Shown one piece after another: positions 27,773 to 36,113 of a stretch of DNA of 64,000 nt (its first letter is position 1; each line of letters opens with the position of its first letter). Source of the DNA: JALOLG01 sp963722415 (GTDB lineage: Bacteria; Actinomycetota; Acidimicrobiia; Acidimicrobiales; Ilumatobacteraceae); assembly GCA_963722415.1 (NCBI GenBank), contig CAVRNI010000052.1, forward strand, positions 94,311-158,310, written 5' to 3'. The notes under the pieces were generated by a model. The model saw only the letters and a program-made list of their open reading frames with translations. It was not told the origin of the DNA and did no database searches. The position numbers and the translations under genes are program-made.

Positions 27773-28878
27773 ATGGCGAAGCTGAAGCAAGGCGACACGA
27801 TCCGCGGGTACGCGCTGCTCGAGGACTTCCGCATGGCCAACGGCGCCAACTGCGAGTGGACGTTCGCCGAGAAGGGCGGCGAGCACTTCTTCGTGAAGGC
27901 GTTCCTTTCCCCGAAGTACCCGCTGGACGGGGCGCCCGGGTCACCGGAGACAATTGCGAAGAAGCGCGACGTCTGCGCCGCGTTCGAGGCTCACCAGCGA
28001 AAACTGCTGAAGAGTGCGGCGAAGGTCGCCGGCGCCGGCGGGAAGCTCGTGGTGCCGATCGAGTTCTTCCGCGAGGGAACGCTCTACTACAAGGTCGCGC
28101 GCAAGATCGACGCCGTCACGATGGACGTCGACGACATCGCTCGCCTGGCGCTCGAGGAGAAGCTGGCCATGATGGGCGCGATCGTGGCGGCGATCTATGC
28201 GCTCCACAACGCGGGCATCGTGCACGGCGACCTCAAGCCGGCGAACATCCTGATCTCCCGAACCGCGAAGCACACGTTCAACGCCAACGTGATCGACTTC
28301 GACAGCAGCTACATCTCCGCCGAGCCGCCGAGCCCCGAATGGCTCACGGGCGATCCCCCGTTCTACTCGCCGGAGCTGCTCTCGTACATCAAGGGCTACA
28401 GCGCCGACGGCAGGACGTTGACCGTGCAGTCGGACATCTTCGCGCTCGGGTTGGTGTTCTGGCAGTTCCTCCTCGGTGTCGGGCCGCAGCTCCCCCGTGA
28501 CTGCCACTACGCGTGCGAGGCGGCCAGTGCGGGAAACCGCCTCACGATGCCGCCCAGCGTGCGACACGACGTCGCCGAGATGATCGAGCAGATGTTGTCG
28601 TTGGACGCCGACTCCCGACCCCTGATCGCAAGGTTCAGGCGACGATCAGGGCGCTACGGCGGGCACCGGTCGCCGTCGGTCCCGATCCACTCCCGACGAC
28701 GCTGCCCCGGCCGATGGTCCCGGCCGATCCGACCCGGCCCGCCGGCCGCTTGCGGAGCACGATGAGGCGTCGACCCCCGACCGAGACGTCGCCGCCGCCG
28801 GAGCCGGACCTCATGCCGACCGCGAGTTCCGAGGAGCCACCCGCGTCGCGTGTGCGCTACAAGAGAAAGGCGACGTGA
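27773..28878 (+). CDS. Atypical Ser/Thr protein kinase, copy 2, frameshifted near the 3' end
   Basis: Homologue of the kinase at 23940-24962: both share PKYP, a conserved Cys-x-x-FE helix, GGxLVxPxxFFREG and HGDLKPxN. Lys42, Asp153 and Asn158 are the expected catalytic residues, and DFD is at 175-177. After DADSRP, near 28623, the frame shifts; the continuing frame gives DRKVQATIRALRRAPVA and a Pro-rich tail ending RVRYKRKAT at 28878. No membrane segment is seen. Its ribosome site is GGGAGA. With the vWA gene upstream it forms a second vWA-kinase module, while only one PP2C gene serves both. Confidence 0.78.
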
Positions 28879-29043
28879 ACGCCACCGCCGATGGGCTGCG
28901 TTCGCAACCCTTCGAGAGGTGTCGCCCTGTCACCGGGCAGTGAGGGTGCTGAGGTCCGGCTCCGACTGCCTCGAGGCCCAGTCGCGCCACCGTCGCAGGT
29001 GCCGCGTGTCTCCGGCATCTACCTGAGCAAATGCACTACGGGG

Positions 29044-29116
29044 TGGGCGATGGGGGCCTCGATCCCCCGACTTCCACGGTGTGAACGTGGCGCTCTTCCA
29101 ACTGAGCTAATCGCCC
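29044..29116 (-). tRNA. tRNA-Val (anticodon CAC)
   Basis: The 73-nt cloverleaf has a perfect acceptor stem (GGGCGAT with ATCGCCC), D stem GCTC/GAGC, anticodon stem CCACG/CGTGG with loop TTCACAC, and T stem GGGGG/CCCCC. Discriminator base is A; CCA is not encoded. The T loop reads ATCGAGG, so position 54 is A instead of T. It lies just right of the accessory signalling island. Confidence 0.93.
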
Positions 29117-29199
29117 CTTGCGGGAAGCCGCAGGCTATCAGCCGGGTCGCGGCCTACATCCGGCTGCGCTGCTCTGCGACACCGATCAGGCGGACGCCA

Positions 29200-29919
29200 T
29201 CAGTCGGTCATCTCGAAGCAGACGTACGGTCCGCCGTCGTCATTCCAACTGTCCTCGTCCGGGGCCACCGCGAAGATGTTGGTGAGGTCCTCGCGTCCAC
29301 ACCCTTCGTACGACTCCTCGAAGAGAGCCTGGTTGTCCGGGTAGTCCCGGTCCTCGTCCGGGTTCAACTCGCCGACTTGGATGACCTCGGCCTCGTGCTC
29401 CTCGTCGCAGTCGACGACGTCGACCGTCGAGACCTCGACGATGCGCTCGGAGTCCGGGTTGAAATCGAAGTTGGCGCAGTCGCCCTCCTCGAGATCGAAC
29501 ACGGCGGTCTCGCCCTCGTCGAACGATCCGGACGCGGCGGCAATGATGAAGGCACCGCCGGCCAGCAACCCGATGAGCCCCATGATCCAACCGGCGCGGG
29601 CAAGACCCTTGCCGGTCAGCGCGCCGGCGCTGCGCTTGATCTGGCGGGCGGCGACGAGGCCGAAGATGAACGCCAGCAACGCCGGGATCACGATGAAGCA
29701 CGTCACCAGCCCGATGATCCCGAGGATCATCGACGCAAGCGCCAGCCCCGACCGCCGTGGCTGACCACGGTCGTCCGTCGCCCAGCCCGCAGGGGCGGGC
29801 GGTGGCGGCGCGGCCGGTCCCGGCGTCGGGGCGGCTGGCGGCCCAGGGACGTGCCCTGGTGGCGGCGGTGGGGGCGTCGACGACGGGTACGACGGTGGGG
29901 GCGGGGGCGGTACTTCCAC
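29200..29919 (-). CDS. DUF4190/septum-formation domain membrane protein
   Basis: A 239-residue protein with a Pro-rich N-terminus (about 1-45), two membrane helices in a DUF4190 domain (about 58-130, with ARQIKRSAGALTGKGLARAG between them) and a C-terminal extracytoplasmic domain of the actinobacterial septum-formation type. The latter has EGDCANFD, VDVVDCDEEHEAEV, YEGC and YVCFEMTD, where paired cysteines could form disulfides. Function is unproven despite the family name. The gene stands 19 bp from the J-domain gene and probably belongs to the same transcript. Confidence 0.78.
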   Translation of the reverse strand: MEVPPPPPPSYPSSTPPPPPPGHVPGPPAAPTPGPAAPPPPAPAGWATDDRGQPRRSGLALASMILGIIGLVTCFIVIPALLAFIFGLVAARQIKRSAGALTGKGLARAGWIMGLIGLLAGGAFIIAAASGSFDEGETAVFDLEEGDCANFDFNPDSERIVEVSTVDVVDCDEEHEAEVIQVGELNPDEDRDYPDNQALFEESYEGCGREDLTNIFAVAPDEDSWNDDGGPYVCFEMTD

Positions 29920-29937
29920 GTCGCGACGGTAGCCAGT

Positions 29938-30519
29938 TCAGCGAGCGGTGATCGGGATCACGCAGGCGATGCCGAGGCCGAGCCGGTCGCGATGTGCTTC
30001 CGTACCGGTCGGACACGTCGCATCGAAGGCGATGATCACCGCGACGACGAGATCGCCATCGCCGCGGCAATTCACCTCCCGCACGTCGTTGTTGGGTTCG
30101 ATCGTCACGCAGGACCCGGGCCCGAGGACACCGTCGGGCGGACGGATGGTGTCCGGGCCACGAAACGCCGCGCCGAGGATCACGACGGCGATGCCGATCG
30201 CCGCCATCACGCCCATCAGCTTCCACGGGATCCTCGCCGGTGGACCCGGTGCGGGACGCGGCGCGGTCGAGGTCGGCGATGACACGAACGGATCGCGTCT
30301 GGTCGGCACCGCACCGGCGTCGAGTTGGCGATCGTACGCAGCCCGGCGCGAGACGTCTCCGAGCACCCGATACGCCTCGTTGATCTCCGACATCTGGGCC
30401 GCCGATGCATTGCCCCCGCGGTCGGGATGATGCACGCGAGCGCGGTCCCGGTACGCGCTGTGGATGGTCGCCTGGTCAGCGTCGGCGGAGACCCCGAGGA
30501 CGTCGTAGTGGGTGCGGAT
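29938..30519 (-). CDS. J-domain membrane protein without a standard start codon
   Basis: The N-terminal J domain reads THYDVLGVSADADQATIHSA, then RVHHPDRGG with the HPD motif, and EINEAYRVLGD. A Pro-rich linker, one membrane helix (WKLMGVMAAIGIAVVILGAAF) and a small C-terminal domain with three cysteines follow. The codon just before RTHYDVLG is ATC (30519-30517), exactly where ATG would be expected. The only in-frame codons between it and the previous gene's TAG are CCT, GCG and AAC. The GTG used by simple gene callers (30435) would cut the J domain in half. A real AUC start, a sequence error or loss of the start are all possible. Confidence 0.6.
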   Translation of the reverse strand: MRTHYDVLGVSADADQATIHSAYRDRARVHHPDRGGNASAAQMSEINEAYRVLGDVSRRAAYDRQLDAGAVPTRRDPFVSSPTSTAPRPAPGPPARIPWKLMGVMAAIGIAVVILGAAFRGPDTIRPPDGVLGPGSCVTIEPNNDVREVNCRGDGDLVVAVIIAFDATCPTGTEAHRDRLGLGIACVIPITAR

Positions 30520-30528
30520 GTTCGCAGG

Positions 30529-31107
30529 CTACGACGGGTCGAGCTCGACCGTTCCGCCCGCCCGCCAGTACTCCCCGCCGGCCCGGTCGAGGAAGCCTTC
30601 GTCGACGAGGTAGCGCCGCAACGCGGCCGTGTCGGCATGCCGTTTGCCGAGGATCAGGTTGACCATCGGCTCGCTGTACCGAGCGCCGGGGTCGAAGTCC
30701 TGGGCCAGCCAGTCGAGCAGGACGAGGCGCTTCTGCCGGCTGCTCGGGATCTGCGTGAGCCGGCCGTCGCGGACGAACGCATCGAACACCCGCCGCACCT
30801 CGCCGGACCGGTCGCCGTGTTCGTCGCTCGCCGGCCGCGACAACGCCTCCCGCGCCGCAACCTGGAACGCGGCGCCGACGACGTACAGCCCGCCTCCGTC
30901 ACCTTGCACCACGAGTCCCGCCCCGGCCAGGGTCGACAACGCCTTGGCGGCGCGTGGCACCGGGAGCCCGGCGAGGGTCGCAGCAGTGTCGAGCGTCGTA
31001 CCACCGAGCTCGATCGCCGCGAACACGCGTCGCCGGTCGTCGTCGGCGAGCAGTCCGGCGAGGCGACCGGCGTCGAGCACGACCGATGGCGTCGGGTTCC
31101 CGTTCAC
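30529..31107 (-). CDS. DUF2087 protein with ArsR-like winged helix
   Basis: A 192-residue cytoplasmic protein. Residues about 10-70 resemble a winged-helix DNA-binding domain (DDDRRRVFAAIELGG, RAAKALSTLAGAGLV). The C-terminal DUF2087 domain follows (SRQKRLVLLDWLAQDFDPG, VNLILGKRHADTAALRRYLV, GEYWRAGG). It is probably a transcriptional regulator. It ends with TAG nine bases before the J-domain coding sequence and begins three bases after the stop of the 2-hydroxyacid dehydrogenase gene. Confidence 0.8.
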   Translation of the reverse strand: MNGNPTPSVVLDAGRLAGLLADDDRRRVFAAIELGGTTLDTAATLAGLPVPRAAKALSTLAGAGLVVQGDGGGLYVVGAAFQVAAREALSRPASDEHGDRSGEVRRVFDAFVRDGRLTQIPSSRQKRLVLLDWLAQDFDPGARYSEPMVNLILGKRHADTAALRRYLVDEGFLDRAGGEYWRAGGTVELDPS

Positions 31108-31110
31108 CGC

Positions 31111-32034
31111 TCAGTACCCGAGTTCGGTGTCGACCAGCCCGATCAGCTCGGAGCCCTGCGCGAAGCGGCGCACGTTGGCCGTGACGCGTTCGGCGAGCAA
31201 CGGCCGGGCCATGTCCGGGGTGTTGCCGACGTGCGGAGTGATGATGCAGTTCGGCAGCGACCACAGTGGATGATCGGCCGGCAGCGGCTCGGGATCGGTG
31301 ACATCGAGCCCGGCGCCACCGATCACGCCCTCGCGGAGCGCGTCGACGAGATCATCGGTCACGATGTGACGTCCGCGAGCCACGTTGATCAACCAGGCGT
31401 GCTCCTCCATGAGCTTGAACTCACCGCGGCCGATGATCCCATCCGTCTCGGCTGTCAGCGCGAGTGCGAGCACCACCAGGTCGGCACCTGCCAGCGCATC
31501 CGGATACCGGTCGGCCTCGAGCACATCGTCGACGCCCTCCATGTGGCGCACGTTCTGGCGCACCACCGTGATGTGGCAGTCGAACGGTTGCAGCAAGCGC
31601 ACGAGCGACTCGGCGATCCCGCCACCACCGAGGATGCTGACCCGCGCACCCAGCAGGTTGCGTCCGATCGGAGGGGTCCATTCGTTGCTCCGCGCGTACT
31701 GGCCGATGCCACGCAGCCCGCTGACCCCGAGCCCCAGCGCGAGCTCGGCGACGGGCTCGGCGTACACGCCCTTGCCGCACGTCCACACATGTTCGTCGTC
31801 GATCAGGTGCACGAAGTTCTCGATCCCGGCGAACGGCAGCTGTACCCACGTGGCGTTGGTCGCCATCGGGAGGGCGGCTTCGAGCGCCGCGGCGTCGAAC
31901 GGGTCGGCCCAGATGACGCCGTCCGCCTCGGACAACGGAACGAGGTGCCCTCCCCCTTCGGCAATCGCGTCTGCGAGCCAATGGGGCGCCGTGTCGGGAG
32001 CGAGCGCGATACGCGGCGCGTCGGGACTGGACAT
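31111..32034 (-). CDS. D-isomer-specific 2-hydroxyacid dehydrogenase
   Basis: A 307-residue NAD(P)-dependent oxidoreductase of the D-2-hydroxyacid dehydrogenase family. The nucleotide loop is VSILGGGGIAESLVRLL near residue 150, followed by ARGRHIVTDDLVDALREG and the catalytic-region DPEPLPADHPLWSLPNCIIT with a later His in PHVG. The N-terminal catalytic half is short and divergent, so the 2-oxo acid substrate cannot be assigned. The Lrp-type regulator gene diverges from it with only 35 bp between starts, which suggests local regulation. Confidence 0.82.
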   Translation of the reverse strand: MSSPDAPRIALAPDTAPHWLADAIAEGGGHLVPLSEADGVIWADPFDAAALEAALPMATNATWVQLPFAGIENFVHLIDDEHVWTCGKGVYAEPVAELALGLGVSGLRGIGQYARSNEWTPPIGRNLLGARVSILGGGGIAESLVRLLQPFDCHITVVRQNVRHMEGVDDVLEADRYPDALAGADLVVLALALTAETDGIIGRGEFKLMEEHAWLINVARGRHIVTDDLVDALREGVIGGAGLDVTDPEPLPADHPLWSLPNCIITPHVGNTPDMARPLLAERVTANVRRFAQGSELIGLVDTELGY

Positions 32035-32069
32035 GGTCCGCCGAGGCTAGCCCGTACTGTGTGCCTTCG

Positions 32070-32543
32070 ATGGTGAAGAAGCGAGCGACCCCCGACGATG
32101 CCCGACTCGATCCTGTTGACCGGGCGATCATCGAACAACTCCAGCATGACGGCCGCATGCCGTTCACCAAGATCGGCACCGCCGTCGGCTTGTCGGAGGC
32201 GGCCGCGCGGCAGCGGGTACAACGACTGCTCGACGCCGGCGTCATCCAGGTGGTCGCCGTGACCAACCCGTTGTCACTCGGCAAGCGACGGATGGCGATG
32301 ATCGGCGTCCGGGTGTCCGGGCCGGTCGAGGGGTTGACGGCGGAGATCGAGAACATCGAAGGCGTCGAGTACCTGGTGGTCACCGCGGGGCAGTTCGACC
32401 TGCTGTGCGAGGTGCTCGTCGCTGACGACACCGCACTGCTCTCCATCACCAACCAGCTGCGGGCGATCCCCGCCGTCGTGAACACCGAGACGTTCGTCTA
32501 CCTCGACCTCGTCAAGCAGAACTACGAGTGGGGCGCGCACTGA
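32070..32543 (+). CDS. Lrp/AsnC family regulator
   Basis: About 157 residues. The AsnC-type HTH (LDPVDRAIIEQLQHDGRMPF, GLSEAAARQRVQRLLDAGVI) is followed by a RAM ligand-binding domain ending TETFVYLDLVKQ. Members sense amino acids or related acids as oligomers. The divergent 2-hydroxyacid dehydrogenase gene is the likely target. ATG 32070 was chosen over a GTG three codons upstream; neither has a clear ribosome site. Confidence 0.85.
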   Translation: MVKKRATPDDARLDPVDRAIIEQLQHDGRMPFTKIGTAVGLSEAAARQRVQRLLDAGVIQVVAVTNPLSLGKRRMAMIGVRVSGPVEGLTAEIENIEGVEYLVVTAGQFDLLCEVLVADDTALLSITNQLRAIPAVVNTETFVYLDLVKQNYEWGAH

Positions 32544-32600
32544 GGACCTCCGCCACCGCGAAGGCCCTCGATGCGTCTCCCATGAGAACTTGAACGTGCG

Positions 32601-33143
32601 CTAGTGCGTGTGGCCCTCGGTACCAGGGCACAGCACCGCCGGGTTGTAGTCGGAGTGGGCTCCCGTGGGGTTGTGCTTCCACGCCCACGCGTGCAGTTCG
32701 TAGAACGGCGGGATTCCGTACCGGTTCGGGCTGTCGACGAAGTTGAACGTCTGACCGAACAGCTCGGGCGGCGCTGGATTGGCGGCGTCCCACGCGTCCT
32801 TGAAGACGACGTACTCGGCCCCGACGAGCTCGAGGCTGCCGTTCCCCTTGACCTCGTACATCAGTGCCTCGGGCGTCGCGGCGTCGATCGCTCCGTCGCC
32901 GGCGAGCGCGCCGTTGACGAAGTGGATCCCCATCGAGCCGGTCAGCGGCTCGTGGACGCAGCCGAAGAACTGGACGTATCCGGCGTCGATGGCACGCTCG
33001 ACCTTGCGGTACTGGCGCGTTGCCGAGCGAACACCAGAGAGGGCATCGTCATGTCCGCTCGCGAACGCGGCGGGGACGACGAGCGAGGCGGCGGCGACGG
33101 ATGCGGCCGCGATTCCGAAGCACATGATCGTGGTGCGACGCAT
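32601..33143 (-). CDS. Secreted conserved protein of unknown function
   Basis: A 180-residue exported protein. The N-terminus (MRRTTIMCFGIAAASVAAAS) is a signal peptide with likely cleavage after AFA near residue 28. The mature part has YVQFFGCVHEPLTGSMGIHF, TPEALMYEV, LVGAEYVVF and HAWAWKHNPTGAHSDYNP, which read like a single folded domain with conserved His, Trp and two Cys. No enzyme family is recognised. It starts one base after the DUF4242 stop, so the two are probably co-transcribed. Confidence 0.7.
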   Translation of the reverse strand: MRRTTIMCFGIAAASVAAASLVVPAAFASGHDDALSGVRSATRQYRKVERAIDAGYVQFFGCVHEPLTGSMGIHFVNGALAGDGAIDAATPEALMYEVKGNGSLELVGAEYVVFKDAWDAANPAPPELFGQTFNFVDSPNRYGIPPFYELHAWAWKHNPTGAHSDYNPAVLCPGTEGHTH

Positions 33144-33144
33144 G

Positions 33145-33420
33145 TCAGTCCTCCGCCGTCATCGGGTTGATGACCGTGTGCACCATGCGTACGGAGTCGA
33201 CGGGGAACCCGCCGCGTTGCCCGTGCTCGCGGATGGTCTCCTCGTCCTCGGCGAGGTACACGCACGTGATCGCGTCGTCGGTCACGTAGCTCTGCACCCA
33301 TTGCAACCGGGGAGCCATGGTCGCGAGGACGCCGACCGACTTCTGGGAAATGGCCCGGAGCTCGTCTTTCGACAGCTGGCCCGCGCCTGGGACGGTTCGT
33401 TCGATGAGGTATCGGTTCAT
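33145..33420 (-). CDS. DUF4242 small protein
   Basis: A 91-residue ferredoxin-like-fold protein of the DUF4242 type: MNRYLIERTVPGAGQLSKDE, then VQSYVTDDAITCVYLAEDEE and IREHGQRGGFPVDSVRMVHT. Related proteins have been suggested to handle metals or to act as stress proteins, but the function here is unknown. The ATG at 33420 was chosen because it opens the recognisable domain; the longer frame upstream is not conserved-looking. It is the first gene of a pair with the secreted protein. Confidence 0.8.
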   Translation of the reverse strand: MNRYLIERTVPGAGQLSKDELRAISQKSVGVLATMAPRLQWVQSYVTDDAITCVYLAEDEETIREHGQRGGFPVDSVRMVHTVINPMTAED

Positions 33421-33529
33421 GCGGCGATCATGAGGCGCTCGACGTCGCCGCACATGGGGCATCTGCCCCAATTCACCCACCTACTCGGCGACACGTTTTC
33501 ACGTACAGCCTCGTGACGGCCGCTCCCCG

Positions 33530-36110
33530 TCACCGTGGCACGAGCGCGAGGCGCACGGCCGCCGTCGCCGCCTCGGTGCGGGATGACACACCGAGTTTGA
33601 CGAGGATGCTCGACACGTGGTGCTCGGCGGTCTTGCGGCTGATGTACAGCGCGGCGGCGATCTGCGGGTTCGTGAAGCCGGCAGCGACCAGCCGAATCGA
33701 CCTCCAGCTCACGATCGGTCAGCCCGGACGGATTTCCCGGATCCCCGGCGTTGCGGCCGCGCCGCGACCCCACCCGGACGCCGCGCCGACGCAGCTCCAC
33801 CGCCGCGGCGTCGGAGGCAGGACCCGCATCGAGGCGCTCGAACGTCGCCAGCGCTTCGCGCAACGACGCTGTGTCGCCCGCGTCGACCAGTGCGCTTGCG
33901 GCCTCGTAGGGGCATCCCATTCGACGGAACCCGGCTGCCGCCCCGAGATGGTTACCGGTGGCCCAGTCCGCGAACGGGCCGGTGACACCCGCGGGGAGTG
34001 TCACGTCGCGCCCCGCTCGGCGGAGCCACACCGCCAGCTCCCCCATCGCGACGCCGTGACGACACCGAATGGCGAGCTCGAACGTGCTCTCGAGGAGCGC
34101 GACGTGGGTCTGCAGATCCCCTTCGAGCCAGCCCGCCTCGGCGCGGGCCACCGCGCACGGCCAGAGGCGCTGGAGATGTCCGATCGCGTCCGCGAGCTCG
34201 AACGCTTCGTCGAGCAGCGGCCACACGTCGTCACTCCCCCGGCGGGCGCGCAACCACCCCAGCGTGTTCAGGGCCACGAAGCGGATGTAGGTGACGCTGG
34301 TCGAGCCGGCCAAGCCATCCCGGGCGAGGTTCTCGGCCTCGTCCCATTGCCCCTGGTCGAAGCGGCAGCGGGCGAGCCATGCAACCACGTAACGACGGTT
34401 GGCCTCGAAGCTCTGCTCCCCCGAGATGGCCGCCGCCGCGATCAGCGCCGGAACGGCCTGGTCGTAGCGGCGAAGTTCACCGCAGCCGGAGCCGATCTGG
34501 CTGAAGCCGTGCGACATCAGCGCTGGCAGCCCGTGCTGCCGTCCGAGCTCGATGCCCTGGTTGATCCGGACGAGGCCGTCGAACCGCTCGTCCATCACGT
34601 CTGCGATTCCGGTCTCGATCAGGGCCCGACCGAGCAGGAACGGATCACCGAGCTCGCTCGCGAGCGCGATCGCGCGCTCACCCCACGACACCGCGGTGTC
34701 ACGGTCGCGCGCCAGCATGTGCGACGACGTCAGGCGGATGTACGCCGCGGCCAACTCGGGGCCCGGCGGGTAGGACTCGAGCAGCTCGATCGACCGGGCG
34801 ATCGCCGCCATGCCTGCTGCGGTTCGGCCGCTGCTCCCCAGGGCGTTGGCGAGCACCGTGAGGGCGTCGGCCTCCTTGAGCTCGTCGCGCGCCGCTCGCC
34901 AGTAATCGACCGCCTCGCTGGCCAACGTGACGGCTTCGTCGGCACGGGCCGACGCCACCAGCGAGAACGCCAGCCGGGCCTCGAGCGTGGCGACCTCGTC
35001 GGGAGAGAGCGCGTGTCGGAGGGCGAGGGCCCGTTCGCCGTGTCGCAGGGCCTCGCGGTGCGCCGCCCGAGCCGACGCCTGCAGCGCGGCGTTCATCGAG
35101 TAGCGAGCAGCGGACGCCTCATCGCCGCTCGCGTCGGCATGGTGGGCGATCCGCGCCGGATCGACGTCGGGCCGAGCCGTCAGCGCGGCGACGATGCGGC
35201 CGTGCACCTCGCGCCGATTTCCCTCACCGAGCTCGGCCTCGACAGCCAGGCGGGCGACCTCGTGCCGGAAGGCGAGGGTCCCCTCCCCGGCGACGAGCAC
35301 ACCACGATTGACACAGAGATCGATGTCGTCGGGCAACGGATCGCAGATCGCGTCGATGAGCCACCTCTCGGCCCGACCTGGAACGACCGAGACCGCGTCG
35401 ATGACGGCACGGGCCGGCGGGGTGAGCCGCGACGCACGTGCGAGAACGGCGAGGCGCACGGTGGTTGGCACCGCCGTCCCCGGCTCGGCCAGCGCCTCCG
35501 TCACATAGAACGGATTCCCGCCCGTCCGCTCGTAGAGCTCCTCGGGTGAAGCACCTTCGGGCACGGCGAGGGCGCGTATCGCATCGAGCGACAGTGGCCC
35601 GAGCGCGAGCCATGCCGACCCCGCCGAAGTGGCAAGGTCGCCGAGCACCGTCCGCAACGGATGATCAGCGGTGACCTCGTTCTCGCGATAGGTCACGACG
35701 AGCAACACCGGCAGGTCGACGACGCGACGGCCGAGCATGGCGAGCGCCTCGATCGTCGCCTGGTCAGCCCAATGCGCGTCCTCGACGACGATCAGTGTCG
35801 GACCGGATCCCTTGAGGTCCTCGACGAAGCTGCGCACGAGGCCATCACGGTCGTCGCTCGCGGCAATGTCGAGTTCTGCCGCGACCTCGAGGAACGGGCC
35901 GAGCGCGCGTGGAGTGACCAGCGCGTCGCAGCGCCCGAAGCCGACCCGGCCGCCAGCGCCGACACCAGCCGCGAACGTGGTGACGAGCGACGTCTTGCCG
36001 ATGCCCGGCTCGCCTCCGACGAACACCACTCGACCGTGACCCGACTCCGCGTCCCTGAGCCACTGGCTCAGCAAGCCGAGCTCGTCGTCGCGCTCGAGCA
36101 GTTGCACCAT
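33530..36110 (-). CDS. LAL-type LuxR regulator with ATPase domain, second copy, frameshifted
   Basis: A transcription regulator of about 860 residues. The N-terminal ATPase has VFVGGEPGIGKTSLVTTFAA (Walker A) and PTLIVVEDAHWAD (Walker B), followed by a helical TPR-like region. The C-terminal LuxR HTH is split. DRELEV ends one frame near 33705, and RLVAAGFTNPQIAAALYISR with TAEHHVSSILVKLGVSSR continues in another. The gene ends at 33530. It starts three bases after the aldehyde dehydrogenase stop. Its domain plan matches the regulator at 16653-19335, but the two sequences are not close copies. Confidence 0.8.
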
Positions 36111-36113
36111 GGG

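Noticed and set aside
19336..29200. Mobile-element boundaries around the signalling island
   Set aside because: No transposase, integrase or paired attachment repeats were found; only the tRNA gene suggests integration.
30216..30638. A separate ORF over the J-domain start
   Set aside because: It is a shadow frame; the J-domain motifs are in the other phase.
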